DNA of 64,000 nt, taken from contig DBTQ01000012.1 in assembly GCA_002307135.1 (NCBI GenBank), positions 7,417 to 71,416 on the forward strand, read 5' to 3'. Below the pieces are notes generated by a model. It worked only from the letters and a program-made list of their open reading frames with translations. It was not told where the DNA came from and searched no databases. Shown one piece after another: positions 53,227-61,215 of this stretch (positions within the stretch are counted from its first letter, which is position 1; each line of letters opens with the position of its first letter). The DNA is from Bacteroidetes bacterium UBA1312 (GTDB taxonomy: Bacteria > Bacteroidota > Bacteroidia > Chitinophagales > Chitinophagaceae). A program made the position numbers and the translations under genes.

Positions 53227-56200
53227 ATGAAAAAAATATTTACACTCTCCCTAGTCGCTATACTCTTTTGGGGTACTAAGGCAATTGCTCAAGTTCCACT
53301 ACTTGGGTCTTATAATATTCCTGGGCCTAAATTTCCTAATTTAAAAGTGTTTTTAGATACTCTTAATTATAATGGAGTTTCTGGTCCTGTAACGGCAAAC
53401 TTGAAACAGAATGAAATTGCCCCTTCTGGAGGTTATATTTTGGGAAGTGCTACACTTAATGTGGGTGCAAAGGCAACAAGTCTTACAAGCCAACTAACAA
53501 TAACAAGTGTTGCTGGTTTCCCACATACACTTACTGCCAATGCAGGAACAGGTGGTACTGATGCTATTTTTACGATACAAGGGACTGACTTTGTAACCAT
53601 TCAAGGTATAAATCTTAAAGACACATCTACCAATACGACCAGTACTTCAATGATGGAGCGCGGTTATTCTATTGTAAAATTTAGTACACCTACCGGCAAT
53701 AAAGACGGTGTAAAATCACTTTCTATTAAAGGTTGTACGGTTACGCTCAATAATACCAATACTACAGCTGCAACAGGCGTAGCACCATTTGGAGCTGCGG
53801 GTATATATATTGGTAACTGTTTGTATGGTGCTACAACGGCACTTTCTTCATCTGCATACGATACCTTTTCGCATGATGGTATTTATCTCAATTTAGACAC
53901 TATACAGAATGTAAATCAGGGCGTGTTCGCTTATGGTATTAATATTGCAATAGATGGCATTAACAACAATGACAGAGGCATCACCTTACAAACTAATCTT
54001 ATTCAAAACTTTACACACAATGGTGTTGCACTTCAATTTTTCAACAATGATCAAGTACTCAGCAATATTATAAATAATACTTTGGGAGGTGGTACAGCTC
54101 CAATTACAAACAATCTATTTGGCGTTATTTACAACAATGGAACTGCGACTAACAATACGAACTGGACTTGCAGTAATAACAATATTAATTTAACGATTAA
54201 CAGCACTAGCACCAGTCCTTACATCGCTACCGCTATCAGTACTCAAGTGTACGGTACAGGTACAACTACTATTTCAGGCGATACCATACAAATGACATCA
54301 AGTGGTACAAGCGCACAATTGAATGGAATATTCAACCAGAATAACTTAGGTACATTGGCTATTACTGGTAATGTCATCAAAAACTTTACTACACAAACGA
54401 CCAATACACAGGCTGTGTTGGGTATATTTGCCGGAGGATATTCCACTTATCTAACAATAGGAACTAGTACTATTGCTTCATATCCTACTACTTGTACTGT
54501 ATCTGGAAATTTGATAGATAATTTTAATGTTTCAAGTGGGACTGCATCCAACACAAGTGTCGTAATGGGGTGCTTAGATGATAACCTTACGACCAACCCA
54601 TCCAATTTTACCAACAATACAGTAAGCAATATCGTTATTAATGCCAATAGTAATCGTTTCTCTGGCTATGGCGGAATTTGGAATTATGGCGCAGTTTCTC
54701 TTCCTAGTGTCTATTTGCGTACAGCAACAGTGACAGGTAATACTTTTAAAAATATAAGTACAATAGGTACAAATGATACGACCCCTGTATATATTGTTCA
54801 ACCAAAAGGTACTTATCCAAGCAGTGTTACTCTTATTTGTTCCAGCAATTATATTACGAATGTTTCTACAAATGGTAACATAATTGGTTTTGCATTAGAT
54901 GGCGGATTAACTGCAACATTGGATAAGGATACGGTTACTAATTTAAGAAGTAATAATCAAACATTACTTACTCCTTTCGTAATGGGTATGTCAAGTGGTC
55001 TCTTTCCCTCCAATACTACAACTGTATATAATTACACTACTGTAAATTTGACAAACAGTTCTTTCGCTGCACTTAAAGATACAGATGTGGTTAGTCCATT
55101 TGGAGCCATTGTAGCAGCGGCATTCTTTGCTCCGGGTTCATCAATTACGATGGCTACTTCTAATGTCTATAATAATACGTTTAGGGATATTTCTACCAAT
55201 GACACTACAGGATTGGCGTATGGTATCAGATACAATGGAGGTACAGCTACATCCAACATATATAATAATATGATTTCAGATATTATTGCTGCTGCGGATA
55301 CTTTATTATATAATTCTTCATTTGGTATTGATTTGAATAACTCGGGAACCAATAACGTGTATTACAACACTGTTAATATGGTAACAAGTGCTACCACTGC
55401 TATTGCGGGTTATGGTTCAACGGGGTTACGTTATAATTCAGGTACAACCAATACTATTCAAAATAATATATTGCGAGTGAATGTGACCGCGGGTACATTA
55501 AATAATGCTGCTGCTATTCGTGCTATTGCTGGAACTCCACTTTCTGCACCTTCTATTGCAGGTTTCACAGCAAGCAATAATATTTATTATACACCTATTG
55601 GCCCAAGAAACTTTTTATATGTAGAAGGAACGACAACAGCGAGTTTAGCGAATGGCTACAACTTTAGTGGACTAACTCCAAATATCACTCAAAACATTGT
55701 AAACGATACCTTCTTTAATTCTACTTGTAATAGAAGTTCATACCATAAATTCATGAATGGAGTAGTGGCTAGCAGAGAGTCAGGCACATTTAGTGAAAAT
55801 AACCTAACTGGAGCATCTGGTATATACACGCCAACGGGTATCTCTTATGCAGAATCTGGAGGAACAGCAGTTTCAGTAATAACTGATATGTCTGCAACAT
55901 CGAGAGGCTCTAGCCCAGATATGGGTGCCTTACAATTTGCAGGAACTGTACGCCCTACCCCTAGTGTAATAGTTGTTTCAAGCACAGGATTAGATACTGC
56001 TTGTACAGGTAATTTGCCTAAACTTTCTGCAAGTATTCCTGCTTTTTTCAATCATGTTTCTTACCAATGGTATAAAGACACGAGTAAAATTCCGGGGGCA
56101 ACTACTACCACTACATTCGTAAGTACTATCAGTGCAAGCTATACAATGCAGGTATATGATTCATTGACGGGTTGTACCTATTCATCAGCACCTTTCAAAA

Positions 56201-56922
56201 TGACAGTAATGCCGCCGCCACCTGCATTTATTACTTATTATGATTCTTTGACATTTTGCCAAACCAGCGCTGTTGCATTACATGCCAATTCCGGCAGAGG
56301 TTATATTTATCAGTGGTATAAAAATGGTATTGCAATACCTGGAGAAACAAATGATATTTATGTAGCATCAACAACAGGAACTTATAGCGTTCAAGTAAAT
56401 ACCGCTCTTGGTTGTCCAACTATGTCAACAACGCTAAAAGTGAAAGTTTATCCTTTACCTACACCAACAATATTCTTAATTGCACCACGTGTATTGAGTA
56501 CACAGAACTACTATTTATACCAATGGTATAAAAATAACGTGTTAATTCCGGATGTTCCCGGAGCATCATCAACAGGTCGGAATTATTTAGCGCCGACAGA
56601 TGGGGCATACACAGTGGAGGTTACCGACAGTAATGGATGTACTGCCAAATCAACAATTTATTTGTTTAGTTTGGGTATTGACAATGTACAACTCGGAGCA
56701 TCTATAAAAATATATCCAAATCCAACCACTGGACTCCTCAAAATAGAAAGCCCGGTAGCCCTTAATGCCAGCCTTACTGATATTACAGGAAGAGTAGTAT
56801 TTACCACTTCTGAAATAAAAGAAATGGATTTAAGTAATTATGCCGAAGGACTCTATATATTATCACTTACAGACAAAGAAGGCCGTCTTGTAAAAATTGA
56901 AAAAATCACAAAAGCTAAATAG
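53227..56922 (+). CDS. Large T9SS-sorted beta-helix protein with Ig-like domains
   Basis: 1231 aa from the ATG at 53227, which opens a clean signal peptide (MKKIFTLSLVAILFWGTKAIAQ); an ATG at 53185 would add 14 residues. Residues about 60-900 are Asn/Thr/Ile-rich with repeated NN and VxxNTxxNI patterns typical of right-handed parallel beta-helices. Three Ig-like domains with YQWYK motifs follow, then a T9SS sorting domain with IKIYPNPTTGLLKIE and the tail KIEKITKAK. A TTATTTTG box at 53167-53174 resembles that ahead of the previous giant gene. Possibly carbohydrate-binding or adhesive; not proven. Confidence 0.83.
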   Translation: MKKIFTLSLVAILFWGTKAIAQVPLLGSYNIPGPKFPNLKVFLDTLNYNGVSGPVTANLKQNEIAPSGGYILGSATLNVGAKATSLTSQLTITSVAGFPHTLTANAGTGGTDAIFTIQGTDFVTIQGINLKDTSTNTTSTSMMERGYSIVKFSTPTGNKDGVKSLSIKGCTVTLNNTNTTAATGVAPFGAAGIYIGNCLYGATTALSSSAYDTFSHDGIYLNLDTIQNVNQGVFAYGINIAIDGINNNDRGITLQTNLIQNFTHNGVALQFFNNDQVLSNIINNTLGGGTAPITNNLFGVIYNNGTATNNTNWTCSNNNINLTINSTSTSPYIATAISTQVYGTGTTTISGDTIQMTSSGTSAQLNGIFNQNNLGTLAITGNVIKNFTTQTTNTQAVLGIFAGGYSTYLTIGTSTIASYPTTCTVSGNLIDNFNVSSGTASNTSVVMGCLDDNLTTNPSNFTNNTVSNIVINANSNRFSGYGGIWNYGAVSLPSVYLRTATVTGNTFKNISTIGTNDTTPVYIVQPKGTYPSSVTLICSSNYITNVSTNGNIIGFALDGGLTATLDKDTVTNLRSNNQTLLTPFVMGMSSGLFPSNTTTVYNYTTVNLTNSSFAALKDTDVVSPFGAIVAAAFFAPGSSITMATSNVYNNTFRDISTNDTTGLAYGIRYNGGTATSNIYNNMISDIIAAADTLLYNSSFGIDLNNSGTNNVYYNTVNMVTSATTAIAGYGSTGLRYNSGTTNTIQNNILRVNVTAGTLNNAAAIRAIAGTPLSAPSIAGFTASNNIYYTPIGPRNFLYVEGTTTASLANGYNFSGLTPNITQNIVNDTFFNSTCNRSSYHKFMNGVVASRESGTFSENNLTGASGIYTPTGISYAESGGTAVSVITDMSATSRGSSPDMGALQFAGTVRPTPSVIVVSSTGLDTACTGNLPKLSASIPAFFNHVSYQWYKDTSKIPGATTTTTFVSTISASYTMQVYDSLTGCTYSSAPFKMTVMPPPPAFITYYDSLTFCQTSAVALHANSGRGYIYQWYKNGIAIPGETNDIYVASTTGTYSVQVNTALGCPTMSTTLKVKVYPLPTPTIFLIAPRVLSTQNYYLYQWYKNNVLIPDVPGASSTGRNYLAPTDGAYTVEVTDSNGCTAKSTIYLFSLGIDNVQLGASIKIYPNPTTGLLKIESPVALNASLTDITGRVVFTTSEIKEMDLSNYAEGLYILSLTDKEGRLVKIEKITKAK

Positions 56923-56947
56923 GTTTTAAGTATATAATCAGTTTTTC

Positions 56948-56983
56948 AAAAGAGCCGAAAGAAATATTTCTTTCGGCTCTTTT
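56948..56983 (+). terminator. Terminator of the beta-helix protein gene
   Basis: Perfect 36-nt palindrome, two 18-nt arms at 56948-56965 and 56966-56983, ending in TTTT. The GAGCCGAAAG stem is GC-rich for this genome. Confidence 0.85.
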
Positions 56984-57046
56984 GCCAATTTAAAGTTGAA
57001 ATTCTACGACTGAATTATTTTTTATTTTTATTTTCGATATTTTCTT

Positions 57047-57054
57047 TACCTTTG
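57047..57054 (+). promoter_or_regulatory. Promoter -7 box of the rpsF operon
   Basis: TACCTTTG, exact consensus. Expected start near 57060 leaves a leader of about 90 nt before rpsF. Confidence 0.6.
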
Positions 57055-57069
57055 CCCTCCCAAAAAGTT

Positions 57070-57116
57070 GCCAGGCTGTTCTATACTACATAGAATATCC
57101 GCAGTTGCTGTCTGGT
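57070..57116 (+). promoter_or_regulatory. Possible S6:S18 autoregulatory leader
   Basis: In the rpsF leader, GCCAG (57070-57074) can pair with CTGGT (57112-57116) and CTG (57076-57078) with CAG (57102-57104). A TTCTAT/ATAGAA hairpin (57079-57084, 57090-57095) sits between, with an unpaired CCG at 57099-57101. A hairpin with a CCG on the 3' side is the known S6:S18 binding motif in rpsF leaders. The pairing was found by eye and not computed. Confidence 0.45.
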
Positions 57117-57148
57117 GCTGAGGGAATATTTTTAACTACATAATTTTT

Positions 57149-57508
57149 ATGGCAACAACAAACCTACAGAGCTATGAGCTGATGGTTATCTTTACTCCTG
57201 TATTGGCGGAAGACGACTTTAAAGCTGCTCAGAAAAAGTTTTCGGACTTGATCAAAGAACATGGTGGCGTTATTACGCACCAAAATCCATGGGGACTTCG
57301 TTCTCTTGCTTATCCAATCGAGAAAAAAACAACAGGCCTTTATTGGGTGTTGGAATTTGATGCTCCAACTGAGCTCAATGCAAAACTCGAAATTCAAATG
57401 AACCGTGACGAAAATGTAATGCGTCACATGGTGAATAAATTGGACAAGCATGCTGTGGCTTACAACGTGAGAAAGCGTAATAAGAACAACGAAGTAGCCG
57501 CTTCTTAA
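57149..57508 (+). CDS. rpsF: 30S ribosomal protein S6
   Basis: 119-aa small-subunit protein that binds 16S rRNA with S18. The start YELMVIFTPVLAEDD, the GVITHQNPWGLRSLAYPIEKKTTG region and the NRDENVMRHMVNKLD block are canonical. First gene of the rpsF-rpsR-rplI operon, 24 bp ahead of rpsR. Confidence 0.97.
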   Translation: MATTNLQSYELMVIFTPVLAEDDFKAAQKKFSDLIKEHGGVITHQNPWGLRSLAYPIEKKTTGLYWVLEFDAPTELNAKLEIQMNRDENVMRHMVNKLDKHAVAYNVRKRNKNNEVAAS

Positions 57509-57532
57509 ATCATTTTAAAAACTATTCTTACA

Positions 57533-57799
57533 ATGGCTAAGCAAAACGACATTAAATATTTAACTTCTACAAGAGTTGAAAAGCGTCAGAAAAAATACTG
57601 CCGTTTCAAAAAACTTGGTATTAGATATGTAGATTACAAAGACGCAGAGTTTTTGAAAAAATTTGTAAACGAACAAGGTAAAATGTTGCCACGTCGTATT
57701 ACAGGAAACTCTCTCAAATTTCAGCGCAAAGTAGCGCACGCTGTTAAAAAGGCACGCCAAATGGCTTTGTTGCCTTACGTTACTGACCTTTTAAAATAA
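57533..57799 (+). CDS. rpsR: 30S ribosomal protein S18
   Basis: 88-aa protein with the family core DYKDAEFLKKFVNEQGKMLP and RRITGNSLKFQRKVAHAVKK AR-type basic helix. The N-terminal extension is slightly long and Lys-rich, as in other Bacteroidota. It lies between rpsF and rplI. Confidence 0.97.
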   Translation: MAKQNDIKYLTSTRVEKRQKKYCRFKKLGIRYVDYKDAEFLKKFVNEQGKMLPRRITGNSLKFQRKVAHAVKKARQMALLPYVTDLLK

Positions 57800-57808
57800 G
57801 AAATTGTA

Positions 57809-58255
57809 ATGCAAGTTATACTAATAAAAGACGTAGATAATTTAGGCGGACTAAACGAACTTGTAGAAGTTCGTCCGGGATACGCCCGCAACTTCTTGAT
57901 ACCTCAGAAGTTTGCCATCGAAGCGAGTTCTACCAACCTTAAAGTGTTGGACGAACGTCGTAAACAAATCCAAAAACGTGAAACTAAGCTTTTGGCTGAA
58001 ATAGCTAAAGTAACTGAAGCGTTGAAAGCATCACCTGTAAAATTGGGTGCTAAAATTGGCGTTAGTGGTAAAATATTCGGTTCTGTTACAGCTATTCAAT
58101 TGGCTCGTGCTATTCGCGAACAAAAAGGATATGAAATTGACCGTCGTCGTATCAGTATCATTGATGAAATCAAAGAAGCTGGTACTTACAAAGCAAATAT
58201 CGATTTCGGGAAAGAAAATATTCTTGAATTAGAATTTGAAGTAGTAGGCGAATAA
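57809..58255 (+). CDS. rplI: 50S ribosomal protein L9
   Basis: 148-aa protein with the N-terminal domain MQVILIKDVDNLG and VRPGYARNFLIPQKFA, a long connecting helix, and a C-terminal rRNA-binding domain with GKIFGSVTAIQLA. It ends the operon; a strong terminator follows 20 bp later. Confidence 0.97.
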   Translation: MQVILIKDVDNLGGLNELVEVRPGYARNFLIPQKFAIEASSTNLKVLDERRKQIQKRETKLLAEIAKVTEALKASPVKLGAKIGVSGKIFGSVTAIQLARAIREQKGYEIDRRRISIIDEIKEAGTYKANIDFGKENILELEFEVVGE

Positions 58256-58274
58256 TACTTAGCTTAAAAATGAT

Positions 58275-58317
58275 CATACCCCTTTGTATGCAATATACAG
58301 AGGGGTATGTTTTTTTT
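58275..58317 (+). terminator. Terminator of the rpsF-rpsR-rplI operon
   Basis: 15-bp stem, 58275-58289 with 58295-58309, one G-T pair, 5-nt loop, followed by eight T. Confidence 0.9.
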
Positions 58318-58349
58318 AAATACTAGTTACAATTAATTTTCAAAATGCG

Positions 58350-58357
58350 TATTTTTG
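58350..58357 (+). promoter_or_regulatory. Promoter -7 box of the L,D-transpeptidase gene
   Basis: TATTTTTG, exact TAnnTTTG match, 24 nt upstream of the ATG at 58382. Confidence 0.5.
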
Positions 58358-58381
58358 GTAGTTGTAAATTTTACACACGTA

Positions 58382-59098
58382 ATGGATAAACCCATTTTTC
58401 TGATTATGCGTTACTGCTTATTAATATTGTTTACCTTTTATTTAGGTATCACTTCAGCTCAAGGTCTGACAGTCGATGCTAATGCACCCATTAAAAATCT
58501 TAAATTGATAAGAGAGGAAAGTGATGGTAAAGGCAATATTACACGCATAGTACAATACAACAAAGGGAATATTAAGGTTACAGAAACAATTTTAATAACA
58601 AAGGGGCCTAATTTAAGGGTACTCAATATACCCATTCGACCCGATACACTTATAAAGAGTCTTTTAGAAATCGTAGTTAGTAAATCGCAATACAGGGTTG
58701 CCTTATATTACCGGAATCACATTATTCGTTTATATAAAGCAGTGTTTGGGCCTAATCCAATGTTGGATAAGTGTATGGAAGGTGACCGATGCACGCCTGA
58801 AGGAGGTTTTAGAATTGCTAGTAAAAACCCCGCATCTAAGTATAATAAATTTATGTTGCTTAATTATCCAAATGACTCTGCAACGATACGCTTTAATAAA
58901 TTAAAAGCTGCTGGTAGAATCCCTGCTCATGCACGTATTGGTGGAGATGTTGGTATTCATGGGATATGGAAGGGTGGAGATGATATGATAGAAATGGGTG
59001 TTGGTTGGACAGATGGTTGTGTTGCACTTAAAAATAAGGATATTGAAGAATTATTTTCATTTGTAGGGGTTGGTACTAAAGTGACAATCAGACGTTAG
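58382..59098 (+). CDS. L,D-transpeptidase family protein (YkuD domain)
   Basis: 238-aa exported enzyme of peptidoglycan cross-linking type. A hydrophobic signal segment covers about residues 9-27 (ending TSAQG). The YkuD domain has CTPEGGFRIASKNPASKY and the active-site block with HGIWKGG, then GWTDGCVALKNKDIEEL, where Cys in DGC is catalytic. A TTG at 58355 is in the promoter box and was not used; an ATG at 58406 would give a tighter signal peptide and is a fair alternative. Confidence 0.87.
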   Translation: MDKPIFLIMRYCLLILFTFYLGITSAQGLTVDANAPIKNLKLIREESDGKGNITRIVQYNKGNIKVTETILITKGPNLRVLNIPIRPDTLIKSLLEIVVSKSQYRVALYYRNHIIRLYKAVFGPNPMLDKCMEGDRCTPEGGFRIASKNPASKYNKFMLLNYPNDSATIRFNKLKAAGRIPAHARIGGDVGIHGIWKGGDDMIEMGVGWTDGCVALKNKDIEELFSFVGVGTKVTIRR

Positions 59099-59195
59099 TA
59101 TTAGATTGAATGCGGGTTATAGTATATATATTACATGTATTTTTATTGCTGTGGACAGTATATTGAATTAGTTTAAATAATTAAAGAAAAGAGCG

Positions 59196-59570
59196 ATGGA
59201 AGAAAGTAAAAGACAAAAGCAGGTAGGTAAATTGATACAACAAGAGATGAGTGACATTTTTCAACGTGCAGGAATGAATATGGTGCAGGGGGGGATGGTG
59301 TCGATTTCAAAAGTTTCTATGACCCCAGATTTGATTGAGGCACGTATTTACTTAAGTCTTTTTCAAGTGAAGGATAGCGCTCTGTTGATGAAAGATATAA
59401 AGGAAAAAACCTGGGATTACAGGAAACAACTTGGGGAACGAACCAAAAATCAATTACGCAGAGTTCCTTATTTAGAATTTTTCGTTGACGACACACTTGA
59501 TTATGTTTTCAAAATGGAAAACATTTTTAAAAAAATTGAAGAAGAACGCGAATCAAATAAACCATCATAG
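59196..59570 (+). CDS. rbfA: Ribosome-binding factor A
   Basis: 124-aa KH-fold 30S maturation factor. The start SKRQKQVGKLIQQEMSDIFQ, the SISKVSMTPDLIEARIYLS strand region and RRVPYLEFFVDDTLDY near the end are typical. The LolE-like permease gene follows after 9 bp, so the two are probably cotranscribed. Confidence 0.93.
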   Translation: MEESKRQKQVGKLIQQEMSDIFQRAGMNMVQGGMVSISKVSMTPDLIEARIYLSLFQVKDSALLMKDIKEKTWDYRKQLGERTKNQLRRVPYLEFFVDDTLDYVFKMENIFKKIEEERESNKPS

Positions 59571-59579
59571 TTATAACCA

Positions 59580-60818
59580 ATGAATAGCACATTGGTCTGG
59601 CGGCTTGCCGTTCGTTATATGAATGGGAAAGGATCTGCAAATGCAGTACCTATTCTTTCGCGTATAAGTATGGTAGCTATTGCAGTAAGTAGTTGTGCAA
59701 TGCTAGTGCTATTTTCTGTATTCAATGGTTTTGAAGGTTTGGTAAGTGGTTTATATAAAGCGTTTTACCCCGACATAAAAGTATATGCAGCTAAAGGTAA
59801 ATTCTTCACCGCTAACCCTGCTTTATTGCAATCTATAAATAATGTATATGGAGTACAGTTACTTAGTTGTGTGCTACAAGATAACGTGCTAGTCAATAAT
59901 GAGGAAGAGCAAATAGTGGCAACATTAAAAGGTATTGACAAACAATATGCTTTAGTTAATAATATAAAACCATTTATTGTCTCTGGAATGGATTCCGTAG
60001 TGACATTACCTGTACCCACAGCTATTGTGGGCCAACAAATCGCTTCGAAACTTGGGCTCGATGTCAATAATGTTTTTAGTAGATTATTACTCTATTATCC
60101 CAACACAAAACTAAATAATTCATCCCTCTCACCTACAGAAGCCTTTCAGTCTGTCAGTATTAAACCTGATGGTGTGTTTCGTGTACAAGAAGAGTTTGAT
60201 AGTAAGTATATAATTGCTGACATTAGCATTGTACAAGAACTCATGCATGAACAGGGTAAAATATCATCCATAGAATTAAAATTAAAAGATGGAGTTAGTG
60301 CCGCTAGTGTTCAAAGTCAATTAAAAGAAATATTAGGCGTTGGTTACAAAGTTGAAACTAGATTTGAGCAGAATAAATCGGTATATATGGTCATGCGTTC
60401 GGAAAAGTGGGCAGGTTATGCCATTCTTCTTTTCGTATTACTTATCGCTTCATTTAATATGATTGGGGCATTATCCTTATTGGTTCTAGAAAAACAAAAA
60501 GACATTGGTATTCTGAAAGCTATGGGGATATTATCTGTAGATATTAGCCGATTAATATTAATAGAGGGTGCTTTATGGTCATTAGTGGGTGGTATTGCAG
60601 GCATAATCATTGCATTAATACTTTGTTTTTGTCAAAGTCATTTTCATCTAATCAAAATAGAAGGAGCATTTATTATTGATAGTTATCCTGTAATAGTGCA
60701 ATTTTCAGACATATTGGTGGTTTTGATTACCGTAATATTAGTTGGGTTTGTTGCAGCTCTTTATCCTGCCAGACGCGCTGCGCAAGGTGCATTGTCAGAT
60801 ATAATGTCTGGTAAATAA
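59580..60818 (+). CDS. FtsX/LolE-family ABC transporter permease
   Basis: 412-aa inner-membrane permease. One N-terminal helix follows LAVRYMNGKGSANAVPILSR, a large periplasmic domain covers about 50-275, and three C-terminal helices include FNMIGALSLLVLEKQKDIGIL and ALYPARRAAQGALSDI. This pattern matches lipoprotein-releasing system permeases (LolC/E). No LolD ATPase gene is adjacent, so the partner must be elsewhere. MacB-like roles remain possible. Confidence 0.85.
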   Translation: MNSTLVWRLAVRYMNGKGSANAVPILSRISMVAIAVSSCAMLVLFSVFNGFEGLVSGLYKAFYPDIKVYAAKGKFFTANPALLQSINNVYGVQLLSCVLQDNVLVNNEEEQIVATLKGIDKQYALVNNIKPFIVSGMDSVVTLPVPTAIVGQQIASKLGLDVNNVFSRLLLYYPNTKLNNSSLSPTEAFQSVSIKPDGVFRVQEEFDSKYIIADISIVQELMHEQGKISSIELKLKDGVSAASVQSQLKEILGVGYKVETRFEQNKSVYMVMRSEKWAGYAILLFVLLIASFNMIGALSLLVLEKQKDIGILKAMGILSVDISRLILIEGALWSLVGGIAGIIIALILCFCQSHFHLIKIEGAFIIDSYPVIVQFSDILVVLITVILVGFVAALYPARRAAQGALSDIMSGK

Positions 60819-60910
60819 ATCTCGGCGATGATTGAAAATACAACCAGTCTATTTTTATATCTCTTTGTATGAGCAACATTGACTTGAGTAAGTACTTTAA
60901 GAAATAGCTT

Positions 60911-60941
60911 TTTGTTTTTTGAGTTATAGACACTACTTTTG
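60911..60941 (+). promoter_or_regulatory. Promoter of tRNA-Leu
   Basis: TTTG (60911-60914), a 19-nt spacer and TACTTTTG (60934-60941) give a complete Bacteroidota promoter. The tRNA starts 21 nt after the -7 box. Confidence 0.75.
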
Positions 60942-60962
60942 CCTTCCAACAAAATTCCTCAA

Positions 60963-61048
60963 GCGGCGGTGGCGAAACTGGTAGACGCACTACCTTGAGG
61001 TGGTAGCGCCTATAACTGGGCGTGGGAGTTCGAATCTCCTCTGCCGCA
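60963..61048 (+). tRNA. tRNA-Leu (anticodon GAG)
   Basis: 86-nt class II tRNA. The acceptor GCGGCGG pairs with CTGCCGC (one G-T pair), discriminator A. The anticodon stem CTACC/GGTAG holds loop TTGAGGT, anticodon GAG. A long variable arm lies between it and the T arm GGGAG/CTCCT with TTCGAAT. CCA is not encoded. Confidence 0.94.
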
Positions 61049-61054
61049 CTTTTT

Positions 61055-61090
61055 AGACCAATAAGAACGACGGTTCCTATTGGTCTTTTT
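61055..61090 (+). terminator. Terminator of tRNA-Leu
   Basis: Stem AGACCAATAAGAAC (61055-61068) with 61073-61086, one mismatch, 4-nt loop, followed by five T. Confidence 0.85.
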
Positions 61091-61117
61091 AATCTTTTGT
61101 AAAGAAAATATTTTTTC

Positions 61118-61148
61118 TTGTTTTTTTTATTTTATTATATCACCTTTG
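61118..61148 (+). promoter_or_regulatory. Possible promoter of the NHL/Ig-repeat gene
   Basis: TTG (61118-61120), a 20-nt spacer and CACCTTTG (61141-61148), one base off TAnnTTTG. It lies about 67 nt before the ATG at 61216. Confidence 0.45.
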
Positions 61149-61215
61149 CGGTTGAAAACATGATTGGTTTTTAGTTAATTAAAACCAGTTATATTGTACT
61201 TTAACTTTAATTACC

